A stretch of 64,000 nt of DNA from Chaetoceros tenuissimus (lineage: Eukaryota; Bacillariophyta; Thalassiosirophyceae; Chaetocerotales; Chaetocerotaceae), in assembly GCA_021927905.1 (NCBI GenBank), contig BLLK01000046.1, forward strand, positions 930,001 through 994,000, written 5' to 3'. The notes under the pieces were generated by a model. It saw only the letters and a list, made by a program, of their open reading frames with translations, ran no database searches and was not told the DNA's origin. The position numbers and the translations under genes were made by a program. Below are positions 52,566 through 64,000 of this stretch, piece by piece (positions within the stretch are counted from its first letter, which is position 1; each line of letters starts with the position of its first letter).

Positions 52566-55243
52566 TCAAGTCTTTTTCGTCCTAGGCTTTGATTTCGTCT
52601 GTTGAATCAATTGGATGATGATGAGAATGAGCAAATACCGCAAAAAGTAAAATCTTCTTTTACCAAACACTTACTCCCATAGTATTCTTCTTTTGGCACT
52701 TTACTTTTTCAGTTTCATTCTGATAACACACGGTTTCTTCCTTGAAGGTTTCCGAGTCTTCAGGTTTGGAGTTTTCTCTAATATCAACAATACACACGGT
52801 TCTTTTACCAGAGTGTTGCTGGTTTCCATTATTAATGTCAGCATCGTCATTACCAAAAGCCTCTATTCTTCCTCCAGCATGTACATGGACGTGTCGGACT
52901 CTTGTTGAACGCTCCAAAGCTTCGACTATTAATCTGATTCCCTTTATAGAGATTTGGTTCCGTTTTAGATCAATTCGAGCCAACTGACTCTGACCAGATA
53001 GAAGAGATGCAAGTGCCCGACATCCTTCATCACGGATCATATTTCCTCGTAGATTAAGTTCAACTATAGTCTCATTACTTCGAAGCATTGAAGAAATTGC
53101 ATGTACTTCTTCATCACCTAGACATGTCTTTTCACGAGGAGGACGACTTTTAAATCTTTGCTTCGATGGAAAAAGAGCGAATAATATACTGTGATACACT
53201 TACCTCCGGTAAATTAATCTTCCCTTGCCCTATGCCTCCTACTTCCTCCCTATTCTTCTCACACCCAGCTTCTCCTAAACTGACAGATGCTTTCACAGCT
53301 CGAATATATTTGATGAGAGTCCTTCGTTTTGACTCCTCCTCAATATTCAACCGGTCGTGCACAATCTTGAGTTTTCTATTCGTTTTCTCTATCTCCGTCT
53401 TGTTGACTTCAAGCTGTTGACTCAGTTCGGAGATTTCTTCTTCTTTGCACATGATCATACCCACCATTTCCGCAGTTTTATTTAGCAACATATCAACTTT
53501 CTTTTGACTTTTACTCATCTTCTTCATGAAATGGTTATAATTGTTCTTTTCAAGCCACTCTCGATCTTTGCTAGACTTTGCTTTGAGTAGAATGAGACCT
53601 ACAGCCTGTTTATCGTCAATAAAGAATCGAAGACGGCCACCGGCTAATTGAGGATTCTTGTTTTCCTTGATTGATTCTTCTCTTTTTTTGGCCTCGTCCA
53701 TCATGGAATCTTGTTCATCTTGTAACTGTTGTAAAGCATCTAGTTTTATTCGGATCTCATCTACTTCATTCTGTTTCTCGATCAAATTCTTTTCCAGTTC
53801 CATTAGTTTTTCTGCTGACCTTTCCGCCTGTTGCTGTAGCATTGACTTTGTTTCCGTAACTTCATCGAGTTGACTTTGGAGTGTTTCCAGTTCTACTCTC
53901 TGTGCACCTCTCGCTTCTTCATCTGTCTTTATTTTGTTGAGCAAAAGTGAAATTCTGGCATCTAGCTTTTTAACCTTGGCCTCTGCCTCTCTATTTGAAT
54001 CATCTAACTTGATTTTCAATCGTGCTTCCTCCTTACATCTATGTCCTAATTGAACATTTTGCTTCTTCAAATCCTTCACCTGTTGTTCTAGCACACTAGT
54101 TGTTTCTTGTAATTGATTTCTCAGACGACATTCCTTTCCATGCTCTTTACCAAGAGAAGTCAATTTCTTTTTAAGGCTAAATGCTTCATCTTCCTTTGAT
54201 CTAAGCGCATCCATGGCTCTGTTCTTTCCCAGATCTGCAAGCTTCAATCGTTCTAGTAACTGAAAGACCTTCTCCGCCATTTCTCTCAGCTGTTCACCAT
54301 TTTCTCTTGCATCGGCTTCCATTTTAATATGTTCATTTTCCATCTTTTGCACCTGAGCTGAAAGCTCTTTGTTCTTCTCCATTAAAGAGTTGTTGTCATT
54401 TCGTAACTTATTGTTCATATCTTCTTGGCTCAGTTTTGAGCTGATTTCAAGTTGTAAACGTGTTTCTGCAGAAGATGATTTGGAGTGTAGCTTTTGTAGC
54501 GATTCCTCAAGTGAGGCTAAACCATCTTCGGCGTTTCGCCTTGCCTCTTCCTGATTCTGCAATTTGTCTAGGAGCTGGTACTGTTTTTCTTTTCTTACAC
54601 GCAGCTGTTCTTGTAGCGACTCAATTTCCACTGATGATTTTAGAGCCTCATCACTACTTTTGAGTTTCAATGCCTCCAACTCTGCCTTGAGTAGACGGAT
54701 TTCTTCACTTTGCAACGTACTCTTTTTACTCAATTCCTCAAGATCACTCTTTGTCGAAGCAAAGTCATTGGAAATAGTAGTATGTTTCACTTTGAGGTCA
54801 ATAAGTTCTTGCTGTGTTTGTTTCAAAGTTGATGATGTGTTTGAACTCTTTTCCTCTTCCTTTTCCAAGAGTTTCAACACCTGTGCATGTTGGATACTTA
54901 TTTTGTTCAATTGAGTTTCCTTTTCAATCAAATTGTCCTTCATGTCTTCATACTCTGCTCCCGATACTTTGGCTTGGCTCTGTATAGTAAAGTTACTTTC
55001 ACGAAGTTGTCTATTTTCTTCATCGACATGTGCCTTTGCTAATTGTATCGCACTGATTTCTTCTTCGCTTTTTTCCATAGACTCTAGTAATTTGTTGTTT
55101 TGATCAGTGAGTATTCTGATTTGCTCATCCTTGATGCGAAGGGCTTCGGTCGTCCTTGCTTCCCTGGCATTTTTCAATTCAGAGAGAGTTTGCATGTGAT
55201 TTTCTTTTGAGTTCGAGACATTGTTGACATTGGATCCAAGCAT
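52566..55243 (-). CDS. Long coiled-coil protein with C-terminal leucine-rich repeats
   Basis: Three exons, 53204-55243, 52675-53127 and 52566-52598 (introns both 76 bp, phase 0), 841 residues. Residues about 10-560 are one long coiled coil (heptads such as LREMAEKVFQLLERLKLADL, and LNKIKTDEEARGAQ). A globular stretch follows (FFIDDKQAVGLILLKAKS), then another coil. Exon 2 holds at least two LRRs of the RNI type: ETIVELNLRGNMIRDEGCRA and QLARIDLKRNQISIKGIRL. The last exon encodes ten basic residues (TKSKPRTKKT). The coil suggests a scaffold, for example centrosomal, flagellar-basal-type or Golgi; no family is clear. Divergent from another coiled-coil gene at 55557. Confidence 0.75.
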
Positions 55244-55556
55244 TCTAATTTATTTCATTGGAAATTTTGGAAGGTAAAAGCAAAGAAAGTTTCGAGTAAG
55301 TAAGGATGGCTTCTATGGAGACTTCGTGAAAAGAGGATACGATTGAAAAGATACTTCGTTATTTTTATTCGAATTTCAGTCACAGAGACAGAAGTGATGG
55401 AGAGTCGTCAGAGATTTGAAATGAGAAGGATCGGTCATGAATTTCTATTTCAAAGAAAACTTTGCCCAACCGATACTCTTGTTCAGAATTTTTATTGAAA
55501 AGCAACACCAATTCTTTTCCAAATATCTCTTCCTCACTTTTCTATAGTACTACACA
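55244..55556. promoter_or_regulatory. Shared divergent promoter of two coiled-coil genes
   Basis: A 313-bp spacer lies between two start codons on opposite strands. It is AT-rich with no motif I would single out. Co-expression of the two scaffold-like proteins is possible. Confidence 0.35.
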
Positions 55557-57509
55557 ATGACACCTACTGCTGTTATTACTGAGAGGTCATCAGCTAGGGA
55601 ATTAGAAGAAGAACACGAAGGAGAAAATCCTGACGATTCTTCCAAAGCCTCTTCGCATTCATGGTCCAGTAACAAGGATGACCAATCGATTGAATTATCA
55701 CTACCTGAATCATTCGATGACACACTCTCAGCTCTAGACGAATTCAGTTACATAAAACAATCAGATCCAAAGCTTCGTCTATTCCAAGCTCAATTGCACT
55801 CTGCTCGCAATGAGATACAGATATTAAAACGTGAGAAAGATGCTACTTTGAAGTTCCTCAATGGTTCGATTGAAATCATTCCAAATGAAATTGAGCAAAT
55901 TGAAAACAAATCTACATCATCTCTGAGCTTGGTGGATATTGTAAAATTGACAATTTACAACAGAACTAGAGACAAGACTACCGAAGCACAAAACATAATC
56001 CAAAAGGCAACAAATCAAATAGAGATTGCAAAGCAAGTAGAACTAAAGGCTGAAAATGAGCGACGACTGGAAGAACAAAAAGTGCAAGGATTGCAAATAG
56101 ATTTGGAAGCTACACGAAGAAGGTATGGGGAAGTAAGAGAACAGATTACAGTCTTGCAGTCCACAATGATTGATCTACAAGAGAAGGGAAGAACATATGA
56201 TGCGCTACAAGAAAAGTATCAATCGCTTCAACTTGAAATTGGTCAATGTCAAAACAATTTGAGTCAGAGAGAGGAGACTCTTTTGCAATACAAGGAAAAC
56301 GATCTGAAACTGCAAGCAACAATCAAGGATCTGGAGCGAAATATGCACTCACTTGAATTACAACAGTCTCTTGTGGACAAGGAGAAGTCTATTCTTCGAG
56401 ATAGAGCTGAGCGAGCAGAAGTTAAAGTTGAAGAGTTGGAGGCTAAGTTGAAAGAATTGGGGACAAAGAGTGATCGACTCAGCTCTGAGGTTGCAGACAT
56501 TAAACTGAATGCCAAGGTTAGTTATGATTTAGAGTTATCCAAGAATGTAAAGGAGTTGAAGGAAAAATACGAGCGTGACCTTGAGACATTTCGGTCCCAA
56601 AGTGATGAAGCATTTGCGCGAGAATCAAAGATATTGGTTGAAGCTAAGGAGCAAGCTTTGGCTCAACTTCAAAGTGCTACTAAAGAAATACGTGACCTGA
56701 AGAAGGAACTTGATAATTCACTCGCAGAAAGAGACAGGAGCCATCTTGAGCTGGAAAAAAGCCTCCACAATATTGACAGTGATCTCAAGATAAAGAGCGT
56801 GGAATGTACTCGACTCCAAATATCAAACGAGCAAATGGAAAAAGAGTTATTTGATTTACGTAACTCGATGAAGCATCTTTCAGAAGAGTTGGAAGCGCAC
56901 AAGACTATGTTTCGGACATTGGAAAAGGAGAGCAAATTTGAACGTGAACGCTTACTTGAAGATGTACAGAGGAAAGATGAGCAGCTTGAAGTCTATTTCC
57001 AAGCTCAAAGGAAAGAAATGAGCACGTTAACTTCAACGACAACAGTACCCATTAATCATTTGCATCTACTTGATAAATCTTCTTCTCTCTCTAAAAAATG
57101 CAAGGGTTTAGAGAAAGAAGTTTCTCATCTTCGTCATAGACTCAAGAGGCAAGCTCAAAAGTCTACAACAAGTTCCGAAATGAAAAAGTTGAGGGAAGCT
57201 TCAATCCGACATGAAGATGCCAGCTCAATAATGGAGGAACTTCGTAAAAGTGAAGCCTCTTTAAAACATGAGAGAGACCAGTTATCTCGCGATTTTTACT
57301 GTCTACTGGGTCAGTATCGTGAGCTCGCCACTAGCGTAGAAGAGAGCAAGATCCAGTCCATCTCTAATTCAGAGTCAAAGGATGATGGTAAAGTCATCTT
57401 GTGCACTCTTAATGACAGGTCCATTGTCAGTCCCTCCGCAAATAACACCACGGAGCATCTACTTTTGAAACATGGAGTTCATCATGCTTCAAAACTTTCT
57501 TCATATTGA
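55557..57509 (+). CDS. Coiled-coil protein, unknown function
   Basis: Single exon, 650 residues. An acidic, Ser-rich start (about 1-60) is followed by near-continuous coiled coil from about 75 to 620, with heptad patterns such as LQIDLEATRRRYGEVREQIT and VEELEAKLKELGTKSDRL. There is no enzyme motif or membrane span. Cytoskeletal or vesicle-tether scaffolds have this form. It is the divergent partner of the coiled-coil/LRR gene and ends 24 bp from the stop of the convergent large gene. Family unknown. Confidence 0.7.
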   Translation: MTPTAVITERSSARELEEEHEGENPDDSSKASSHSWSSNKDDQSIELSLPESFDDTLSALDEFSYIKQSDPKLRLFQAQLHSARNEIQILKREKDATLKFLNGSIEIIPNEIEQIENKSTSSLSLVDIVKLTIYNRTRDKTTEAQNIIQKATNQIEIAKQVELKAENERRLEEQKVQGLQIDLEATRRRYGEVREQITVLQSTMIDLQEKGRTYDALQEKYQSLQLEIGQCQNNLSQREETLLQYKENDLKLQATIKDLERNMHSLELQQSLVDKEKSILRDRAERAEVKVEELEAKLKELGTKSDRLSSEVADIKLNAKVSYDLELSKNVKELKEKYERDLETFRSQSDEAFARESKILVEAKEQALAQLQSATKEIRDLKKELDNSLAERDRSHLELEKSLHNIDSDLKIKSVECTRLQISNEQMEKELFDLRNSMKHLSEELEAHKTMFRTLEKESKFERERLLEDVQRKDEQLEVYFQAQRKEMSTLTSTTTVPINHLHLLDKSSSLSKKCKGLEKEVSHLRHRLKRQAQKSTTSSEMKKLREASIRHEDASSIMEELRKSEASLKHERDQLSRDFYCLLGQYRELATSVEESKIQSISNSESKDDGKVILCTLNDRSIVSPSANNTTEHLLLKHGVHHASKLSSY

Positions 57510-57533
57510 TACAATTAATAATTACATTATTTC

Positions 57534-60500
57534 TTAACCCCAATCTCCGTCTACCCCAAATGAATCATCATCACTTTGAGACTTTGAAAGCTGAATTTGA
57601 ATAGAATCTACTACATCTCCATTGCCATCTATTTTCACATTTGAATCCTGATCAAATATCCCAAGATTTTTACTAAGTGGCTGATATCCAAGAGGTTTGG
57701 TACTAACATGATTGTTCGGCAAAGCCATCAAAGAAGAAGCTATTAACCCCAAAACCGCTTCTTTACTGTAGATGATGGCTCGCATTTGTTCTACTTGAGA
57801 TTTGATTGTTCTCAATTTGGCATCTAATCTTTTTATGGTCTTCAAGTTATCACTATCACAAAATCCTGATATAGCATCGCAACAAGATAACTTCATTCCT
57901 TCAATATAAGCTTTCTTGGTATTGTTATCTAGTTCCGTATCTCGGGATACTCTCTCAAGAAGACTTTTGCACATTGATAATATATCTACACATATGCTCA
58001 ACACTTCTTGCTTTTGGGACGTTGCTTTCGGGAACTCGTTCGCTCGTCCAAATACTGCAATTGCATTGTGGAATAATTTCAATGCCGAACAAAAGTCTCC
58101 TAGCGATTTTTGCATGCACTTTCCGTGTAGCTCTTGACACCTTTGATTTGCAATAGAGAGCGTCATTATGACAAGATACCAAGCTAGTTCTAGGGCATTT
58201 TTCGTAGAGGTAACATCAATCGCACTGCCCTTCGGTATCTCCTTATCTATGCGAAATTTCTTCCGTTTGTGACTCTCACTATCTTTCTTTTCTTCGTCTT
58301 CTAACTTCAGACAAAGACTGATCATGAAAGAATCCAAGTCAGAGCAGATTTGTGCAATCATATCGTTTATCATAGCAAACCCCCAATGTCCAATTAGTAA
58401 GTAAAAGCACCCCGAGTCCTCATTCACATCTATGAAATGACGACAAATGAATTTGATAAACTTTGATATGACCTTGAAGAGCGATGATTTTGAGTACAGA
58501 GTATCTTTTTGCATCAAATCTGAGATAGACCTACAAACAACTGATGGAATCTTCAATGTATCAGGTGGAAAGTAATCATGATTTTGCATAGTTAAAACCT
58601 TCCAAGTTGCTTTGAGTAAACTTTTAATAGCTTCAAGTTTTAAATTTTGGAAGCACGATGCAACATTGAGTAAGTGGCAGGCCAAAATTTCATCGCTCGA
58701 TAGAATTATATTCCGAACAAGATCGTATTCAGGAGTAGAACTCTTTTCGGTATTCATAGAGCCATTCATGGTGGTTTGATCCAAACTATCTCTGCTCAGT
58801 TGTAACTGCAAGATACCAGTTACAAACCCCATCAGAGTGCTTATTCTATCTATGATCTTGCTAAGGATCATAGGGTCTTGCAGTAATACGGTACCGTTCA
58901 AATAATATTCCGACTTCTGAATTTTTCTACAAAGTGAGAATAGCAGAACTTGTGTATCCATCGTTTTACATACTTGAATCGCCGGGCTAATAAAAGTTCT
59001 ACATATACTTTTCACATTGGCATCCTCCATAATATGAGAAGTGTTTAGATCCATATTCACAATGTGCTCAGCAATGGACGCAGCAAGATTTAGTCTGTCG
59101 TAGGTAGCGCAAAAACATTTCTCACTTCTGCGCGACAAAGCCATTTGAGAAATGATTCTACAGAGTTCATCATTGGCATCTTGCAGTAGGCTATCTTCCA
59201 AAGTCCATAACAAAAAATCGCTCAGTAATTTACAGGCAAAAGTATTTGGATTCAGGAAGTACATGGACAACCATTTCCTCAAATACAATACATCATTCTA
59301 ATGTAGAAGATGAGGTTAGATCATGCTCTTTGAAATATATAGACTAAGAGTATATAATATTGCGTACCTGCATGTCTTCATCAATTTCAACCATGTTCCC
59401 AAGTAAATCATGGATCTTGTGATTGATGTGATAGACTTTAGAGATTTGATATTTAAGACATTCAAGGTGCACTGCACTGTCGTTCTGCGATTGGTAAAGA
59501 TGATATCCATGTACTAATACTGCCTTACACAGCGACAGACTTAAAATGTACAACTTTACCATCAACATTAGTTCCTCCGACTCGAGGCTCTCGAAATCGA
59601 ACGGCTCATCAGAAATGAATGCGCTCTCCCTCATACCATGTACAAATCTATACCTACATTCATATTCTAATTGATGATCAGATCCTAAAGAGGGAACTTC
59701 AAATCCAGCAAAAACGATTTCAGTAAATAGTGGACCTTCTTTAAGCGATGATAAGAGAAGGAATGTGCTCATGACATGATCCAAGAATTGAAACCAACCT
59801 ACCAAAGACGATGACGTCATGGCACTTTCAATCTTTGTTAGAAAGGAAGCAATATCAAACATCATTGTGCTATCATTCTTGCGTTCTAAATTCATTGTGC
59901 TTGGATGTTTTGAATATATAGCACATGACTCTCTGTCTGCAATTTCATCAACATGCCCTTTGTTTTTGAGAACACCCAGTTTTGAAATGACAAAGACTTT
60001 TATGCGTCCATACACCTCGCCGAGTTGCAGTGAAAAATCTTGTGCAACAAAGGATATTTTTCTTCTGATAATTGTTCGACTTTCCTTAAAAATTTGTTCA
60101 AGATCGTTCCCTTCATAAAGGGAGCAAAAGAATCTAAGACAACAGTAGGCCGATAGATGGTTCAAATATATCATCTTCGACGATGTACCAATCCAGATGC
60201 GCGTTATGAGATCGACAATCGTCTCTTTCTCTTCTGATGAAATTATATTGCTTTGAATAAGATATCTAGAGAGTATCACCCCAGTTGCAATTTTGTAGTT
60301 CTTTTTGATCAAATCACTTTTATCAGATGGAATGATTGAGAAGAATGAGAGGAGCAATCGCTCTACAAGAGATAGAGGATCAACTGTAGCTTTAAGATTC
60401 ACCGATTCATTTACCTCCAGAAGCCGCACCAACGCAATACAATGCGTTTCCACGATGTCATGTTGATATGATTCTATCTCTACATCACTTGGAGTTTGAA

Positions 60501-61932
60501 CAGCTATGATATTATTACACCAAAGACTCGTTGGATTGATGCTTAATCGAGCCAAGATAGTATTCACACCGAATTTGGCACTATGGACTTGTACTATATC
60601 CAAAAAGGTGATCATGCTTGAGATCGCAACATCTTGCAAGTGACGCTCGTCCAAAGGTACCTGTCGATTAGGAGTATGGCCAAGCTTCATTGTAGCCCGG
60701 ATTTCAGGAGAGAACCCTTCCAACAATTCTTCTTCTAAAGACACAAAACTACTGAACTCCTCCACTCCCTTCTTTACCCCAAAGTCATATTCATCAGGTT
60801 TACACCATGTATACAGATGGGCACCAGAAATCAAGGATTGAGCAAGCCTCTCTTGATTCTCAGGAGAGAGGAGTGGATATAGATCCAAACAATATCTTCT
60901 TGTACGTTCCATCACCCTTTGTATTGGTAATTCATAGTCGTCATTAGCATTTAGTAGATTCCATGGTGGATAATTTGTGTACCGAAGAGGACTTTTCAGC
61001 ATAAATAAACCGATATTTATTGCTGCCTTTTCCAATTCCTCTCGATGATAACTTTCAGAGGAAAATGCATCGATCTTTGCTATAATACGGTTGATCATTG
61101 GATAAAGGTAGTTCGAAGATGAATCATTCATTTCAGTGTCTGTATCCATTTTCAATACATCTTGGAGTATTTTCCGCGATGACTCATCTATTTGAAATAT
61201 ACATACGAACATAAGCATATCCATGTCACTGTAATCACTAGGTTTTGTTGAAGCTAAAATTGAGAGGTATGCTTTCCAAAGCCCCTCCTTGCTCACAAAG
61301 TCAGTCAATAAACTTGAATGAATAGGGCGCAGTTTGTTTAACAAAGAATCATCACTGACATCATCATAAAATTTCCGTAGAATTTGAATGCTTTCCTTTG
61401 TATTTTTTGTATCTTTCTCAGTATCAATATAAACAAAAAGGACAAATGCTATTCTTTGGACAACTGATTCATCGACTGACTCTCCATGGTTAAATTGCAA
61501 ACAATTCTTTATGAGCTGTAAAAAATACTGCACCATAGCTTTCGAACGGAACTTGTCTACTTTCAAAAGAAGCAAGTTCAAAATAGATGTAATCAATTTC
61601 TTGGACTTTTGGGACTTGGGAATTATTTCCATAATTGTATCGAGAAACTCTTGCTCTTCATTTTTGATCATGATGGATACTATCCACGATGTGAAATAGA
61701 TCCTTACACTCTCTTTATATTCATTTTGATAATCTTTGCATATGAAATCCAGCATGAAGCGAAATAGATCTTTTCTGTGGTCCTTGGCTATTCGAAATAC
61801 TTCTACTTGTAGGATATTTGTTGGGACTTGTTTTGCCAACTTTTGCTGTAGACCTGCGAATGGGCTTGGAAACTCTTTGTCCATCTCCTCCATGTCCACA
61901 TCTTCATCTTGCTTACTTTCATTTACATTCAT
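57534..61932 (-). CDS. Large helical-repeat protein, family uncertain (FANCI-like?)
   Basis: Two exons, 59368-61932 and 57534-59297 (intron 70 bp, phase 0), 1,442 residues. The first 20 residues are acidic. The rest is almost all alpha-helical, with Leu/Ile-rich amphipathic helices like those of HEAT or ARM-type solenoids (LITSILNLLLLKVDKFRS, LMVKLYILSLSLCKAVLVHG). Near residue 1200 is a basic patch (SHKRKKFRIDKEI), and the C-terminus is acidic (SQSDDDSFGVDGDWG). Length and plan are near those of FANCI, the clamp partner of FANCD2 in DNA crosslink repair (about 1,300 residues), but I cannot point to a diagnostic motif. Other nuclear solenoids are equally possible. No membrane or signal sequence is seen. 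Confidence 0.7.
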
Positions 61933-62317
61933 GACTCTAAAACATAATTATTTTTGAACCTTCCTGATGGTGCAATACATTTGTGATTGCTTCTTTTCCA
62001 AGCTGAACTAAAACATAACATCCACAATCCACAAAAAGGGAGAGAGAGGAGAGAGGGTGATATATCGCTTGGTGATATTGACCAATGTCGTCCATTCATC
62101 TCATCAGTTGATTCGCGTCATCCTGTTATTTTAGTTACATTTTTCCAATGACTTTCAGGATACCTAGTGGTGTACGCTCTTTTCAGCTTACTACAGTTTT
62201 TGATGTTGTGTTTGATAACATCATACATACATGTAACAACTTCATCATAGACGATACATCAATCGTCTAACTAACCTCTACACCATATACCTTTACATAT
62301 TTCTGCCTCAGTAGACA
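61933..62317. promoter_or_regulatory. Divergent promoter (large helical protein / glutaminyl cyclase)
   Basis: This 385-bp spacer has a GA-rich run at 62038-62060 (GAGAGAGGAGAGAGGG), and GCGTCA (a CRE-like half site in reverse) near 62115. Nothing coding. Confidence 0.35.
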
Positions 62318-63460
62318 ATGAGCAACAAAGATGAAATAGAATATGAACCACTGCAAATAGAAGACGGGGAAGATACTTCTAGTGAAAATCATGCAACCGA
62401 ATTCAATCAGAGACGCAAAACTTCCAAATTACTCAAGGAAATTGGCATTGTAGTCTGTATTTCTGTAGTTATTGTTGGCGAAATCATTGGTAGATCAAGG
62501 ATAGATAAAAGTGCATCTCAAAATAATATACCTACTTATTTGCCGTCGCTTTTACCTAGTACGATTCCATCCATGGTACCAAGCTCTTTCCCGTCTAGAC
62601 AAGAATCAGAAGTACCATCCTCATCTCCATCGTTGCTTCCGTCGGATCAACCTTCCACTTCGGCACCTACCCCTATAGCACAAGAAGAAAACTATGGAAA
62701 TGTGCAATCTGTAGTGAAGAAAGGAGATGGGAAAATGTATAATGTTCACGGGGAGAAGCTATTTCATAACAAGAACCGCTTTACACAAGGTTTAACATAT
62801 TCTAGACACTCAGATATGCTCTTTGAATCAGCTGGATTATATGGGAAATCAAGTTTATGTAAACTTGATCCCTACAGCATGGAAGAATTGAAATGTATAG
62901 ACATGGACAGAAAGTATTTTGCTGAAGGTATGCAGGTATATGGAGAGCCAGGTCAAGAAAAACTAATTCAAATAACATGGAAGAGTCAAGACGGTTTTAT
63001 CTACGATGCGGATTCATTGGAAGTGATTCGACAGTTCAGGTTTACCACAGATCGTAATCAAGGCTGGGGTATTTGTCATGATGCCAAGAATAGGGAGTTT
63101 ATAGTGAGTGATGGATCGCAATATCTGCATTTTTGGGACGAAGATTCTTTGCAAGAGAAACGTCGAGTCGCAGTGACTCGTCTGAATGGTGATAAAGCGA
63201 GAGACATCAATGAATTAGAATTCGTCAAAGGCTTGGTTCTTGCAAATGTTTGGCACGAAGATGTGATATTGGTGATTGATCCAGTAACTGGAACAACACT
63301 TAGCGAATATAACTTTTCGGATTTATTTCCACATTCAGAAAGAAGACAAGTAAATGCTGATGTTCTGAACGGTATTTCAGTTTCCAAAGATGAAGGAATA
63401 TTGTACATTACTGGAAAGAAATGGGATCGCATGTTTCAGATTGCATTAGCTGGATTCTAA
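62318..63460 (+). CDS. Glutaminyl-peptide cyclotransferase (plant/bacterial beta-propeller type), membrane-anchored
   Basis: Single exon, 380 residues. One membrane span lies near residues 43-62 (IGIVVCISVVIVGEIIG), preceded by a cytosolic stretch and followed by a Ser/Pro-rich stalk (SLLPSTIPSMVPSSFPS, SSSPSLLPSDQPSTS), so this is a type II protein of the secretory pathway. The enzyme domain (about 145-380) has the family blocks NRFTQGLTYS, LFESAGLYGKSSL, YFAEGMQVYG, LIQITWKSQDGFIYD, GWGICHD, IVSDGSQYLHFWD, DINELEFVKGLVLANVW and NGISVSKDEGILYITGKKW. These enzymes close N-terminal Gln to pyroglutamate and so protect secreted peptides. Length of the domain is as usual for the family. Confidence 0.9.
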   Translation: MSNKDEIEYEPLQIEDGEDTSSENHATEFNQRRKTSKLLKEIGIVVCISVVIVGEIIGRSRIDKSASQNNIPTYLPSLLPSTIPSMVPSSFPSRQESEVPSSSPSLLPSDQPSTSAPTPIAQEENYGNVQSVVKKGDGKMYNVHGEKLFHNKNRFTQGLTYSRHSDMLFESAGLYGKSSLCKLDPYSMEELKCIDMDRKYFAEGMQVYGEPGQEKLIQITWKSQDGFIYDADSLEVIRQFRFTTDRNQGWGICHDAKNREFIVSDGSQYLHFWDEDSLQEKRRVAVTRLNGDKARDINELEFVKGLVLANVWHEDVILVIDPVTGTTLSEYNFSDLFPHSERRQVNADVLNGISVSKDEGILYITGKKWDRMFQIALAGF

Positions 63461-63906
<446 letters not shown>

Positions 63907-64000
63907 CTAAGTACCAAATCAAAAGTGTTAGAAGAAGAGCATTGAAAAAAAAGGAAACAACTCTTTTTTTTGATTTCCACTCCACGAATTCCCAAGATAC

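Noticed and set aside
53161-53203. A 43-bp intron in the coiled-coil/LRR gene
   Set aside because: It keeps the frame, but an acceptor at 53128 gives a 76-bp intron like all others in the window and removes a non-LRR basic stretch.

Overview
The window is nuclear DNA of a photosynthetic stramenopile, most probably a diatom. Genes are AT-rich, lie on both strands with short spacers, and carry short GT-AG introns (69-94 bp in nearly every case I could place). Several proteins begin with a signal peptide followed by a diatom-type plastid transit motif (Phe after the cleavage site, as in GF-APS, AFTVAP, AFVP, AFP). The organism call is inference; no rRNA, tRNA, plastid or mitochondrial gene was seen.

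Left part (1-31.7 kb): the end of a SET-domain protein; a PP2C phosphatase with a signal peptide; a thylakoid-lumen protein; a plastid EF-hand protein whose 3' end was copied 1.5 kb downstream; a TPR/MYND protein; a very long anoctamin; a small protein with an N-myristoylation motif; a plastid histidine-phosphatase relative that has lost its catalytic histidines; a tubulin-tyrosine-ligase-like protein; a METTL7-like methyltransferase; two VWA/Cache (alpha2delta-like) membrane proteins in inverted orientation around a ubiquitin-like/WLM protease; a plastid double-SnoaL membrane protein; and a PAS-PAS class III nucleotidyl cyclase.

Middle part (31.8-49.2 kb): a direct tandem segmental duplication, offset 9,270 bp. 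Each unit has an ankyrin-repeat gene, an acidic repeat-protein gene, about 3.2 kb of decayed sequence, and a mitochondrial-carrier-family gene. The core (about 7.75 kb) looks nearly identical between units, while both edges are clearly diverged. Within each unit the junction of ankyrin 3' end and carrier 3' end occurs twice, flanking a 4.7-kb insert. The second carrier copy has lost its start codon at the breakpoint.

Right part (49.4-64 kb): an UPF1/SMUBP2-type helicase, a divergent pair of long coiled-coil proteins (one fused to leucine-rich repeats), a 1,442-residue helical protein I cannot name securely, a membrane-anchored plant-type glutaminyl cyclase, and the end of dynein light chain LC8.

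The genes do not form one pathway. The shared themes are plastid/thylakoid targeting, signalling (cyclase, PP2C, EF-hand, CRE-like promoter sites) and local duplication. All exon joins are my reading of splice sites and reading frames; none is backed by transcript data.
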